Shown: positions 50,193 through 62,689 of the stretch, one piece after another
Layout of the letters: every line of letters starts with the position of its first letter
Position numbering within the stretch: the first letter of the stretch is position 1
Assembly (NCBI GenBank): GCA_026120185.1
Contig: JANUWF010001217.1
Span: forward strand, 2,836,001-2,900,000
Direction: 5' to 3'
From: Voacanga thouarsii
Taxonomy: Eukaryota; Streptophyta; Magnoliopsida; Gentianales; Apocynaceae
Length of the DNA: 64,000 nt
The notes under the pieces: generated by a model
The model's input: only the letters and a program-made list of their open reading frames with translations
Told to the model about the DNA's origin: nothing
Database searches by the model: none
Translations under genes and position numbers: made by a program

Positions 50193-51257
50193 TAGTCAGA
50201 TAGAAGTATAAAAAACAATCTGTAACTATTAATCTCAAAGGCAATTGAATTTCTGCTGGATGTTACATAGCCTTCTGCTATACGAACCCCTTGGTTTCTA
50301 AATTTATACTTAATATATGTTATCCTTCCGTACACTACAACTAAAAATAAATTTACATTTTCAATTCTATTCATATTTTCATGAAATTGTGCATCATACG
50401 TGGGCTTCTGATGGTAAACCATCATCGTAAAACACCGAATGGTTGCCCAATCATGCTTATATTGACGCCCAATATACTTAGCACACAAACATGCTTCTGT
50501 TTAAAACTTCAGCCATGACTTCTAACTAACTAAGCCTAAGTATTAAATTGATGACATACAAAGTGACCTTGCTTCCTCTCTTTAAAGGGTTAGACAAACT
50601 CTTATGTTGATTTAGGTTCTTACAGCCAGAAACTCAACGACTATCACACGTAAGTTTCATCATTATTTAACCACAGACCACTTTGCAATTTTTAGTCAAT
50701 GGTGAACAAGTTTGACAGCCAGACTCTTAGTTAGGTAAAATTACATTTTCATCTTTCAACAAAGACTTCTACATAATTGAAGTAGTGGATACTGATTTTT
50801 ACTGGATGTAAATAATCAGAAACCAAAAGTTCACAGCCAAAGTCCTACAAGCTGCATCATGTATGTGATTTCTAATGCATAACCCTAGAGATAGAAATCT
50901 AGATATCACATATGCCCAAAGTGTTACAAAACTGCACCAGGGAAGTTATTTAGTTGTCAGCTCCAGAAACCTCAAACATGCCATCTCTTCCAAATTTCAT
51001 CACCTATTTTTGACCACTACTAAAGCAAGATAGAATATGCATTTAGATGTTTAGCAACATGATACAATACTTTCATTTTTCAGATCCATTATCCAACCAA
51101 AATGACTAATTCAGTAAATATGGCACCAATATGTGCAGCATGCAGTACTACATTGAGAGACAAAAAAACTAAATCATAAATAAGTACAACAAACAATGGA
51201 CATCCGCAGAAATGCACAACAGAAAACTATAGTATATCCTAAGTATGCAGCACTGAA

Positions 51258-52870
51258 ACCATTTAAAAATTTATGGCCCGGGAAAAAAAGACAGTACTTG
51301 AAGTTGGTTTTAAAATTGAATTGTGTATCATACGTGGGCTTTTGATGGTGAACCATTGTCGCAAAACACCGAATGGTTGCCCAAACATGTTTATATTAAC
51401 ACCCAATATACTTAGCACATAACGAAATGCACAAACCTTATAACACATCTAACTTACAAAAATTTTCTCATCCTTTCGTACTCTACATTTAAAAACACAT
51501 TTACATATTCAATTATATTAATGTTTTCATGAAATTGTGCATCATACGTGGGCTTCTGATGGTAAACCATCGTCGCAAAACACCGAATGGTTCCCCAATC
51601 CTGCTTCTATTGACGCCCAATATACTTAGCACACAATCATGGCTTTGCAGCAAAAACATACACTTAATTCCATTTTTAAACCTAATTCAATTTCTGCTAC
51701 ATATGACATACCTATTTACCATACAAAATCCCTCTTTATGAATTCATCCTTAGTATACTCTATGTTACAATGTCACTTACAATGAGCAAGTCAAACAATC
51801 TATGTTACAATGTCACTTACAATGATCAAGTCAAACAAGAACATTTCATAAGAAAAGCCACAATTTCAACCAAACCACAGCCTAAAATTTTGCACTTAAT
51901 TATATGTTTACTAGACAACCCAATTTGCATGTCCATGAATTGTGCATCATACGTAGGCTTCTGATGGTAAACCATCGTCGCAAAACACCGAATGGTTGCC
52001 CAATCATGCTTATGTTGACGCCCAATATACTTAGCACACAAACATGCTTTTGTTTAAGACTTCGCTCATGAATGGGGCACATCATACTCTTCAGGGATAG
52101 TGTCATGTCAATTTTCATCCTTATGAATGGGGTAGGAGCCCATACTTAGAGCATAATTCGTACCAAGGATTGGAAAAGATTCTCCAAAAGGGAGCCGAAA
52201 CTCATGATAGAAGTCCACTTTCGTTAATGAATATTCAACATGTCAAAAGATGTTTGTGCAGACCTCCCTTCTTCCTTAAGAGTCAGCATGCTGTTTTTTA
52301 TCAATAGCTATCAATTACCTATAAAAAACTACCCTTTACACCATAAATCTCTTCTTCCTGTGGATACCAAAGACAATCAAATATTGAAAGTAGTAAATGG
52401 AAACAGAATCATTATCAAAATGAATCTAATAGCTAAATAACATATCACAACTAAAACTGATCACGAAAGTCTCATACTTTATAAATCCAGAACAGAAATC
52501 CAAAACAGAGCACTATATTTTATCCTAAGTATGCAGCAATGATAGCATTTAAAAATTTATGCCCGAACAAAAAAATGCAGTACTTGACACCCAATATACT
52601 TACCACATAATCAAACACATAAGCCTTATAACACATCCTACTTACATTATCCTTTCAGTACTCTACAATTTAAAACAAAATTACATATTCAATTCTATTA
52701 ATTTTTTCATGAAATTGTGCATCATACGTGGGCTTCTGATGGTAAACCATCGTCGCAAAACACCGAATGGCTTCCCAAACATGTTTATATTGACGCCCAA
52801 TATAATTAGCACATAATCAAAATCACAAACCTTATAACACATCTAACTTAGCAAAATTCCCTTATCCTTT
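51258..52870. repeat. Segmental duplication A, copy 1
   Basis: 51,258-52,228 matches 53,741-54,711 at a constant offset of 2,483 bp with few substitutions. The similarity continues to 52,870 against about 55,163, but the second copy lacks about 185 bp (52,229-52,413) and a further short piece near 52,495. Confidence 0.85.
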
Positions 52871-53740
52871 CATACACTACAATTAAAAACACATTCATTT
52901 ATTCAGTGCTATTAATATTTTCATGAAATTATGCATTAAAAGACTAAACAACTAACCCTAACTACTAAACTCATGCCGTAACCTCTCAATAACAACAATT
53001 CAAAAACAAAATAACTAATACTTAATTACACCCAAACTACAGTCCAAAATTCTGCACTTAATTATGTGTTTACTAGACAACCCAATATGCATGTCCATGA
53101 ATTGTGCATCATACGTGGGCTTCTGATGGTAAACCATCGTCGCAAAACATCGAATGGTTCCCAGTCATGCTTATATTGATGCCCAATATACTTAGCACAC
53201 AAACATGCTTTTGTCCATGACTTTGTTCATGACTTCTAACCAACTAACTCTAATTATTAAATAAGAAAAGCCACAAATCTCAACCAAACTACAGTCCAAA
53301 ATTCTGCACTTAATTATGTGTTTACTAAACAACCCAATATGCATGTCCATGAAATGTGCATCATATATATGTGGGCTTCTGATGGTAAACCATCGTTGCA
53401 AAGCACCGAATGGTTGCCCAATCATGCTTATATTGACGCCCAATATACTTAACACACAAACATGCTTTTGTTCATGACTTCTAACCAACTAACTCTAACA
53501 ATTAAATTAATATCATAACCACTCAATAACAACAATGCAAAAACAAAATAACCAATACTCAGTTACAACAAACATAAGGTACAAAACCATACAAAAAAGC
53601 AGCAAATTCTATGTGGCGTCTGTTTCCTACAAATTTCTTAGGAAGATCAAGAAAACTTCCTTTCTTTACTGCCAATTTCTGGATGCTCCTCAATTGTCTC
53701 CTAAACAATTATAATAGAAATATTAACAATCACCCAAGGA

Positions 53741-55163
53741 ACCATTTAAAAATTTATGGCCCGAGAAAAAAAGACAGTACTTGAAGTTGGTTTTAAAATT
53801 GAATTGTGTATCATACGTGGGCTTTTGATGGTGAACCATTGTCGCAAAACACCGAATGGTTGCCCAAACATGTTTATATTAACCCCCAATATACTTAGCA
53901 CATAACGAAATGCACAAACCTTATAACACATCTAACTTACAAAAATTTTCTCATCCTTTCGTACTCTACATTTAAAAACACATTTACATATTCAATTATA
54001 TTAATGTTTTCATGAAATTGTGCATCATACGTGGGCTTTTGATGGTAAACCATCGTCGCAAAACACCAAATGGTTCCCCAATCATGCTTCTATTGACGCC
54101 CAATATACTTAGCACACAATCATGGCTTTGCAGCAAAAACATACACTTAATTCCATTTTTAAACCTAATTCAATTTCTACTACATATGACATACCTATTT
54201 ACCGTACAAAATCCCTCTTCATGAATTCATCCTTAGTATACTCTATGTTACAATGTCACTTACAATGAGCAAGTCAAACTATCTATGTTACAATGTCACT
54301 TACAATGATCAAGTCAAACAAGAACATTTCATAAGAAAAGCCACAATTTCAACCAAACCACAGCCTAAAATTTTGCACTTAATTATATGTTTACTAGACA
54401 ACCCAATATGCATGTCCATGAATTGTGCATCATACGTAGGCTTCTGATGGTAAACCATCGTCGCAAAACACCGAATGGTTGCCCAATCATGCTTATATTG
54501 ACGCCCAATATACTTAGCACACAAACATGCTTTTGTTTAAGACTTCGCTCATGAATGGGGCACATCATACTCTTCAGGGATAGTGTCATGTCAATTTTCA
54601 TCCTTATGAATGGGGTAGGAGCCCATACTTAGAGCATAATTCGTACCAAGGATTGGAAAAGATTCTCCAAAAGGGAGCTGAAACTCATGATAGAAGTCCA
54701 CTTTCGTTAATGAATCATTATCAAAATGAATCTAATAGCTAAATAACATATCACAACTAAAATTGATCACGAAAGTCTCATACTTTATAAATCCAGAACA
54801 GAGCACTATATTTTATCCTAAGTATGTAGCAATGATAGCATTTAAAAATTTATGCCCGAACAAAAAAATGCAGCAGTTGACACCTAATATACTTACCACA
54901 TAATCAAACACACAAACCTTATAACACACCATACTTACGTTATCCTTTCAGTACTCTACAATTAAAAATAAAATTACATATTCAATTCTATTAATGTTTT
55001 CATGAAATAGTGCATCATACGTGGGCTTCTGATGGTAAACCATCGTCGCAAAATACCGAATGGCTTCTCAAACATGTTTATATTGACGCCCAATATACTT
55101 AGCACATAATCAAAATCACAAACCTTATAACACATCTAACTTAGCAAAATTCCCTTTTCCTTT
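53741..55163. repeat. Segmental duplication A, copy 2
   Basis: Copy of 51,258-52,870 with one large and one small internal deletion. It contains three of the 96-bp cores in the same order as the first copy (53,807, 54,022, 54,427) and the fourth at 55,012. Confidence 0.85.
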
Positions 55164-55169
55164 CAGGTA

Positions 55170-57115
55170 AACCACCGTCGCAAAACACCGAATGTATCCC
55201 CAATCATGCTTATATTGACGCCCAATATACTTAGCACATAATCATGGCTTTGTTCATGACTTTGACCACAAAGCATCAGCAAAAACATACAGTTAATTCC
55301 ATTTTCAAACCAAATTCAATTCCTGCTAGATATTACAGACCTATTTCCTATACAAAATATCTCTTCATGAATTCATCCTTAGTATACTCTATGTTACAAT
55401 GTCACTTACAATGACAAAGTCAAACAACAACAGTTCATAAGAAAAGCCACAATTTCAACCAAACTACAACCCAAAATTCTGCACTTAATTATGTGTTTAC
55501 TAGATAACCCAATATGCATGTCCATGAACTGTGCATCATACGTGGGCTTCTGATAGTAAACCATCGTGGCAAAACACCGAATGGTTGCCCAATCATGCTT
55601 ATATTGACGCCCAATATACTTAGCACACAAACATGCTTTTGTTTAAGACTTCGTTCATGACTTCTAACCAACCATAAGTATTAAATTCATGACATACCCT
55701 CTCAACAACAAAGCAAAAACAAAATAAACATTACTCCATTACAGCTAACATAGCATACAAAACCATACACAAAGCCAGCAAACTCTTACCAAACACATTG
55801 CCATTCAGGCCTCCAAACACATGCCGGATAAGAACACATTGTTAATGTAGTTCATTTGCTGTTAGAAAGCCTTTTAATGTTTTCAGGATATTGTGCATCA
55901 TACATGGTTATTCATGAATTCTTCCTTAGTATACTCTATGTTATAATGTCACTTAAGGTACTGTAAAGATATTTCCTAAAAAACACAAGCTAATCCTAAA
56001 CAATTTCTTATGAAGCTGAAGAATACTTCACAAGCAATTCCTCAAAATTCCTTAACAAGATGAAGAATACTTCCCTTCTTTAGTGCTAATTCCAGGATGC
56101 TCCTCTGTTGTGGGCTCAACAATTACAATAGAATTATTAAAAATCACCCAAGGAAATTCTTTATGTGAATCTGGCTTTGGCGTGACAGGTAAGAACTTCC
56201 ATTCCATGTCATTTTCCAGCATGTAAACATTAGAATATACCACCTGTAAAGGACAAAACTCAATTTTAAAATGTATACAATATATTTCGTACAAAACAGG
56301 CCACAAGTGAACAATTATAGTTGTTTTGCACCCACGAGGAATATACTTAGCACACAATCATTGCTTTGTTCATGAATTTGATCACAAAGCTGCAGCAAAA
56401 ACATACACTCAATTCCATTTTCAACGTTCCTGCACTGAATTATGTGTTATATTCTATGTTACAATGCCACTTACAATGACCAACTCAAACAACAACATTT
56501 CATAACAAATGCCACAAATCTCAACCAAACTACAGTAAAAAATTCTGCACTTAATTATGTATTTACTAAACAACCAAATATGCAAGTCCATGAATTGTGC
56601 ATTATACGTGGGCTTCTGATGTAAACCATCGTCACAAAACACCGAATGGTTCCCCAATCATACTTATATTGACGCCCAATATACTTAGCACACAATCATG
56701 GCTTTGTTCAAGACTTCGACCACACAGCAGCAGCAAAAACATATAGTGAATTCCATTTTCAAACCTAATTCAAAATCTGCTAGATATTACATACCTATTT
56801 GCCATACAAAATCTCTCTTCATGAATTCATCCTTAGTATACTCTATGTTACATATCACTTACAATGACAAAGTCAAACCACAACATTTCATAAGAAAAGC
56901 CACAATTTGAACCAAACCACAGCCCAAAATTCTGCACTTAATTATGTGCTTACTAGACAACCCAATATGCATGTCCATGAAATGTGCATCATACGTGGGC
57001 TTCTGATGGTAAACTATCGTCACAAAACACCGAATGGTTGCCCAATCATGCTTATATTAACGCTCAATATACTTAGCACACAAACATGCTATTGTTTAAG
57101 ACTTCATTCATGACT
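55170..57115. repeat. Segmental duplication B, copy 1
   Basis: Matches 57,206-59,151 at an offset of about 2,036 bp, including cores, the truncated core and an exon-like block. A third partial copy of the block at 55,664-55,835 lies at 59,155-59,330. Confidence 0.85.
56052..56357 (-). pseudogene. Exon-like block in the array, copy 1
   Basis: A 101-codon minus-strand frame. Its first codons (CAKYIPRGCKTT) match the core-derived CAKYIGRQYK up to the isoleucine. Then a new segment follows: a TTTACAG acceptor-like site at 56,244 and VVYSNVYMLENDMEWKFLP, ending in a stop at 56,052. It looks like a two-part gene fragment, the second part an exon with a proper acceptor, captured with the array. Protein family not recognised. 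Near-identical copy at 58,088-58,393 and degenerate ones near 53,640-53,740 and 59,440-59,510. Confidence 0.45.
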
Positions 57116-57205
57116 TTCATACTCTACAATTAAAAACACATTTACATATTCAATTCTATTAATGTTTTCATGAAATTGTGCATCATACGTGGGCGTCTGA
57201 TGGTA

Positions 57206-59151
57206 AATCATCGTCGCAAAACACCGAATGGTTCCCCAATCATGCTTATATTGACGCCCAATATACTTAGCACACAATCATGGCTTTGTTCATAACTTTG
57301 ACCACAAAACAGCTGCAAAAACATATAGTTAATTCCATTTTCAAACCTAATTCAATTCCTGCTAGATATTATAGACCTATTTCCCATAAAAAATCTCTCT
57401 TCATGAATTCATCCTTAGTATACTCTATGTTACAATGTCACTTACAATGACAAAGTCAAACAACAACAGTTCATAAGAAAAGCCACAATTTCAACCAAAC
57501 TCCAGCCCAAAATTCTACACTTAATTATGTGTTTACTAGACAACATAATATACATGTCCATGAATTGTGCATCATACGTGGGCTTCTAATGGTAAACCAT
57601 CGTCGCAAAACACCGAATGGTTGGCCAATCATGCTTATATTGATGCCTAATATACTTAGCACACAAACATGCTTTTGTTTAAGACTTCGTTCATAACTTC
57701 TAACCAACCATAAGTATTAAATTCATGACATACCCTCTCAACAACAAAGTAAAAACAAAATAAACATTACTCCATTACAGCTAACACAGCATACAAAACC
57801 ATACACAAGGCCAGCAAACTCTTACCAAACACATTGCCATTCAGGCCTCCAAACACATGCCAGATAAGAACACATTGTCAATGTAGTTCATTTGCTGTTA
57901 GAAAGCCTTTTAATGTTTTCAAGATATTGTGCATCATACATGGTTATTCATGAATTCTTCCTTAGTATACTCTATGTTATAATGTCACTTAAGGTACTGT
58001 AAAGATATTTCCCAAAAAACACAAGCTATTCCTAAACAATTTCTTATGAAGCTGAAGAATACTTCACAAGCAATTCCTCAAAATTCCTTAACAAGATGAA
58101 GAATACTTCCCTTCTTTAGTGCCAATTCCTGGATGCTCATCTGTTGTGGGCTTAACAATTACAATAGAATTATTAAAAATCACCCAAGGAAATTCTTTAT
58201 GTGAATCTGGCTTTGGCATGACAAGTAAGAACTTCCATTCCATGTCATTTTCCAGCATGTAAACATTAGAATATACCACCTGTAAAGGACAAAACTCAAT
58301 TTTAAAATGTATACAATATATTTCGTACAAAACAGGCCACAAGTGAACAATTATAGCTGTTTTGCACCCACGAGGAATATACTTAGCACACAATCATTGC
58401 TTTGTTCATGAATTTGATCACAAAGCTGCAGCAAAAACATACACTTAATTCCATTTTCAACGTTCCTGCACTGAATTATGTGTTATATTCTATGTTACAA
58501 TGCCACTTACAATGACCAACTCAAACAACAACATTTCATAACAAAGGCCACAAATCTCAACCAAACTACAGTAAAAAATTCTGCACTTAATTATGTGTTT
58601 ACTAAACAACCAAATATGCAAGTCCATGAATTGTGTAGCATACGTGGGCTTCTAATGGTAAACCATCGTCGCAAAACACCGAATGGTTCCCCAATCATGC
58701 TTATATTGATGCCCAATATACTTAGCACACAATCATGGCTTTGTTCAAGACTTCGACCACACAGCAGCAGCAAAAACATATAGTGAATTCCATTTTCAAA
58801 CCTAATTCAAAATCTACTAGATATTACATACCTATTTGCCATACAAAATCTCTCTTCATGAATTCATCCTTAGTATACTCTATGTTACAATGTCACTTAC
58901 AATGACAAAGTCAAAGAACAACATTTCATAAGAAAAGCCACAACTTCAACCAAACTACAACCCAAAATTCTGCATTTAATTATGTGTTTACTAGACAACC
59001 CAATATGCATGTCCATGAATTGTGCGTCATACGTGGGTTTCTGATGGTAAACCATCGTCACAAAACACTGAATGGTTGCCTAATCATGCTTATATTGACA
59101 CCCAATATACTTAACACACAAACATGCTTTTGTTTAAGACTTCATTCATGA
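57206..59151. repeat. Segmental duplication B, copy 2
   Basis: Partner of 55,170-57,115. Offsets stay at 2,036 bp through most of the block, so few indels have occurred since duplication. Confidence 0.85.
58088..58393 (-). pseudogene. Exon-like block in the array, copy 2
   Basis: Duplicate of 56,052-56,357 with a few amino-acid changes (for example VEPTTEEHPGIS against VKPTTDEHPGIG). It stays open over the same 101 codons. Both copies staying open is weak evidence for constraint, since the duplication is young. Confidence 0.45.
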
Positions 59152-59480
59152 CTTCTAACCAACCATAAGTATTAAATTCATGACATACCCTCTCAACAAC
59201 AAAGCAAAAACAAAATAAACATTACTCCATTATAGCTAACACAGCATACAAAACCATACACAAAGCCAGCAAACTCTTACCAAACACATTGCCATTCAGG
59301 CCTCCAAACATATGCCGGATAACAACAATGCAAATACAAAATAACCAATACTTAATTACAACAAACATAAGGTACAAAATCATACAGAAAACCAGCAAAT
59401 TCTAAAGTAAATTCTATGTGGTGACTATTTCCGCCAAATTTCTTAAGAAGATCAAGAAAACTTCCCTTCTTTACTGCCAA

Positions 59481-61032
59481 TTTCTGGATGCTCGTCAGTT
59501 ATGTGTTTGTGTGTCTTCCATTTTAGACCTGTCATGTCAATATCATTGCTATCATCTATCATAAATGCATTTACCAACTTGCAGCAGTAAATACTTCAAA
59601 CTTATGCAAAGAAGGGACTAAACTACAATCGGCTTTTCAATTACTTAATCCCCATTAAGTAATTGAACAGCTTTTGAATTCCTAATTGCAGTTAATGAAA
59701 AACCAATTTAGCCATGAATGCAGCATCAACTCCAAGCAAGATTGCTAGCAGATCCAAACTTAAATGACAAAAGAACAGGATCGCAGTAATTGCATATTAC
59801 CCCCATTTCCAGAATTTGAATAGCAATTTCCCTATAGTTCACACTACCTTTCCTGCTTCACGAGCACCAAACCTTTCTGCTGCATCACCCACTAGACCAC
59901 TGTCCACCTGCAATAACCAAAACTAAAATTATTGCCAAAAATATATAGTGGCATAGCATTAGTGTTTCCCCTGGTATCCAAGTCCTTTTCTCCCTTTCTT
60001 CTTCTGTTTTGTGCATATGTGAGGAAGTTGTTGCTCAATTGATATATGGTTTGTCATTCTTTTCTTTCATAGACTGAGAATGCTATCCTAATTATCACTC
60101 TTAAGTTCACTTACTGGAATATCTATATTTTCGTCTATAAACAGATAGAAACCTGGTAAATGAGCAGAAACTCTCCCTAAAAAGAGCTTATTTTAAGCTG
60201 AAAATTTTAAAACAGATAGCAGTATCATAAATGAGGTGTAACTTTTTTAGTGAAATCCAACTTACCTTTCCCAAAAAGGCTTGAAGAGACAGAGAAAATT
60301 ATCTTCGTACCATTATTATTATTCGTTGATATCATCGTTGGCCTTTGCAGAATACATAGATTTGATACATAAGTTTGTGTTTTTAGTGAAAAGATGATGA
60401 ATTTATCATGCCAAGACTTATCTAATTTTCTTGGAACATCGAAAAGTTATACTTTCGTAAATTGGTTAAGCAGCCCCATTCAAAGAAAGATGATTAGATT
60501 ATTCCTGATATAACTCCAACCAAGAAGTAAACTTCATGTTTCCTTCACCAGCAAGTTCATATAAGAAACCAATTTCAACCATGATAACCATCCAAGATAT
60601 TCTTTAAATTCATTTTGACCATCAGAAATCTAGAAATTGAGGGAATGAGGTGGGGGGCCAGAGGGGATCCTTCACATTTGAACTAACTACTTGAAGCAGA
60701 GGCGAAATAGAAAAGTGCATCATGTAGGGAGAAAAGAAATGCAGATGCATTTATGTAATTACCAACTATATAACAGGAAGTATTGAGACATTGAAAATCA
60801 AATTGCAGCATCACCACCAAGGGCACTATGCTACAATTAACCTATGTAACTATATCAGAATCAACTCAGGCAAAGAATCTATTGATTTGTTAAGCTCTTT
60901 AAAAACCCCAAATCTACTTAAAAGTAAGTAATTTTAACACAGGTAACAACCAAAATTGATACAATACCCTCATATCAATTTTAAGTTTGCAAGTATTCTA
61001 TGTCATCAAGGGACGACAGTGAAGATACTTAC
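59481..61032. other. Non-coding, with one exon-like segment
   Basis: AT-rich DNA downstream of the array. The only coding-like signal is the 20-codon segment at 59,848-59,907. The rest looks like intron or untranslated sequence and no family was recognised. Confidence 0.5.
59848..59907 (-). pseudogene. 20-codon exon-like segment
   Basis: On the minus strand a TTGCAG acceptor precedes exactly 60 nt encoding VDSGLVGDAAERFGAREAGK. A GT donor (GTAGTG) follows. Phase-0 length and splice-like ends suggest a captured host exon, but the family is not recognised and it could be chance. Confidence 0.3.
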
Positions 61033-61242
61033 TTCAACAGAGCCTTTCTTTACAAAGCTACACCAGTCCTTAGCAGCAACACCAGATTTCAATTCCAAGT
61101 CAATGGTCAAAGTAACAGAGGCTTTATTATCCACTGCAAATAAACAAACCATGTAAACACCAGACTCAGAAGCTTCAAAAGCAAACTGCCCAGAATTCAC
61201 ATGAGCCGCATAGCGATAGCTATTTCCATAAGATGACATCAC
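61033..61242 (-). pseudogene. p24/emp24 GOLD-domain exon, probably captured
   Basis: A 210-nt, 70-codon phase-0 exon with a CTGTAG acceptor and GTAAGT donor. It encodes a GOLD-domain segment of the p24 (TMED/emp24) family: SSYGNSYRYAAHVNSGQFAF, ESGVYMVCLFA and KSGVAAKDWCSFVKKGSVE. These proteins are single-pass cargo receptors of COPI/COPII vesicles between ER and Golgi. The residues before (signal peptide exon) and after (coiled coil, membrane span, cytosolic tail) were not found within 1 kb on either side. It therefore reads as one exon lifted out of a host gene, as Helitrons often do, with no stop or frameshift in it. A real gene with very long introns is less likely but possible. Confidence 0.7.
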
Positions 61243-62689
61243 CTACAGCAAGATATAAATATAAGCTAAATGCTACTGCTCAAAAAGAGATTGATGAAAT
61301 TGAACATTTCAAAAAAACCCAGGAATAACATCCGTTGATAGCTTAAAAAAACCTAATAAATTGACTTACAAAATACTCTAAAAAAAACCCCAAGATTTAA
61401 CATTCTTTCAACACCCAAAAGAGAAATGAACTTTAGGAAAAAAAGAATCTCTAACAAAACAAAAACAACCCAAAACATTCGAAACAACTAAAACAACACG
61501 CAACACATTTCTACCATATGAATTCTGCACAAAATTTCGCCTCAAATACACAAACTTTGCCGAGGGAAAAAAAAAACAGATTTGGAACAAGTACCCTAAC
61601 GGCATAGCTACTACAACAAATATCAGAGATCACAAGAAAATCTGAGTCTGCTAATTAGTATTGAACTTTGATTTCTCTTGAATTGAGGTTCAATTCTGGC
61701 TAGATTCTGGGATAAATAGCCAGAGAAAGAGATGCGGAAATTTTCTGGTGGTGACTGCGAATTAAAAAAACCAAACAGAACATCCAAACACTGATCTAAA
61801 CCCTGATCTCTAGTTAACAAATTAAGATCTCATATCTAAGCTACGAAATCTCGCCTACGGTCCGTAAAAGGCACAACCTTTTCTCCATTTCGTGCATGCA
61901 GAAAAATACCTAATTCAAAACCTCAGCTAAAAACCCAAAGAAAAAATAGAGCGTTCCAAGTTCTAAGCTATTACCTCAACCCCAGAAAAGTAAACCCCAA
62001 AACCAAACCAGTTACGACATCCTGCCTATGCTCCATAAAAGGCACAACTTTTTCTCCCTTTCGCTCATGAAGAAAAAACCCTAACTCAAACAGTTACCCA
62101 ACCCATGCCAATGAAGAGTATTTTGCAGGAATATGCTACTGCACTGGGAATATATCATACCGGGAAGGCCCAGAGATCATAAAGGATGGGATAGGAATGG
62201 AGGCATTCCAGCCCAAACTACTCCGGTGAATGGATCGAGAGAGATAGGGGAGAGTGGGATACAGGAAGGATACTGAACACACGATTTGACATTGATGAGT
62301 TTCAATAAAGTATCTCACTGTCAAAAAGGTTATCTCACCTCTTCCTAAACAAACACATTGTCCGGTACTCCAAATCTCGAGAAACGAAGCCAATGCCAAA
62401 TCTAAAATAACCCCAACTATATACAGAAAAACAACTTTGACTTTCCACCAAAAACAACAATTTATTAATAACGTAAATTATTATATTTTTAAACCATACT
62501 TTTAATATTGTATTTAAAATTGCAATAAATAATTAACAAAAAAACTACACAATGATTTAAAAAAAAGACATTGAAAAATATTGTTCAAATAAAAAAAAAT
62601 TAATAACAAACAATTCAACATAAATATATCAGCAAAACAGTGGCTGAAATTATACAACGCTTTCTAGGGAAAAACCTATTCTATAAAAT
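61243..62689. other. Non-coding or UTR-like, no gene recognised
   Basis: Several short minus-strand frames (61,408-61,605, 61,623-61,820, 62,136-62,399) match nothing I know. A degenerate duplication relates 61,850-61,930 to 62,020-62,100 (both have GGCACAAC.TTTTCTCC.TTTCG). Possibly leader or intron sequence captured with the p24 exon. Confidence 0.45.

Larger units (their letters stand above)
50192..59480. repeat. Higher-order tandem array, about 19 copies of a 96-bp core
   Basis: The core runs from GCATCATACGTGGGC through the palindrome GATGGTAAACCATC and CGAATGG to GCCCAATATACTTAGCACA. Copies start at 50,391, 51,324, 51,539, 51,944, 52,719, 53,106, 53,358, 53,807, 54,022, 54,427, 55,012, 55,165 (5'-truncated), 55,532, 56,599, 56,986, 57,180, 57,569, 58,635 and 59,024. 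Two flank types alternate: CATATTCAATTCTATTAATG upstream with or without CATGGCTTTG downstream, and GACAACCCAATATGCATG upstream with ACATGCTTTTG downstream. The sequence resembles no satellite I know. On the minus strand most copies keep a short open frame with CAKYIGRQYKHDWATIR, so the core may derive from an exon. Confidence 0.85.

Noticed and set aside
50391..59119. CRISPR-like direct-repeat array
   Set aside because: The genome is a plant, the core is 96 bp, and spacers are long, variable and themselves duplicated.
50391..59119. Conserved structural RNA based on the core palindrome
   Set aside because: Several copies break the stem without compensating changes.
61408..62399. Three short minus-strand frames next to the p24 exon as further p24 exons
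   Set aside because: None shows a signal peptide, coiled coil or membrane tail of the family.
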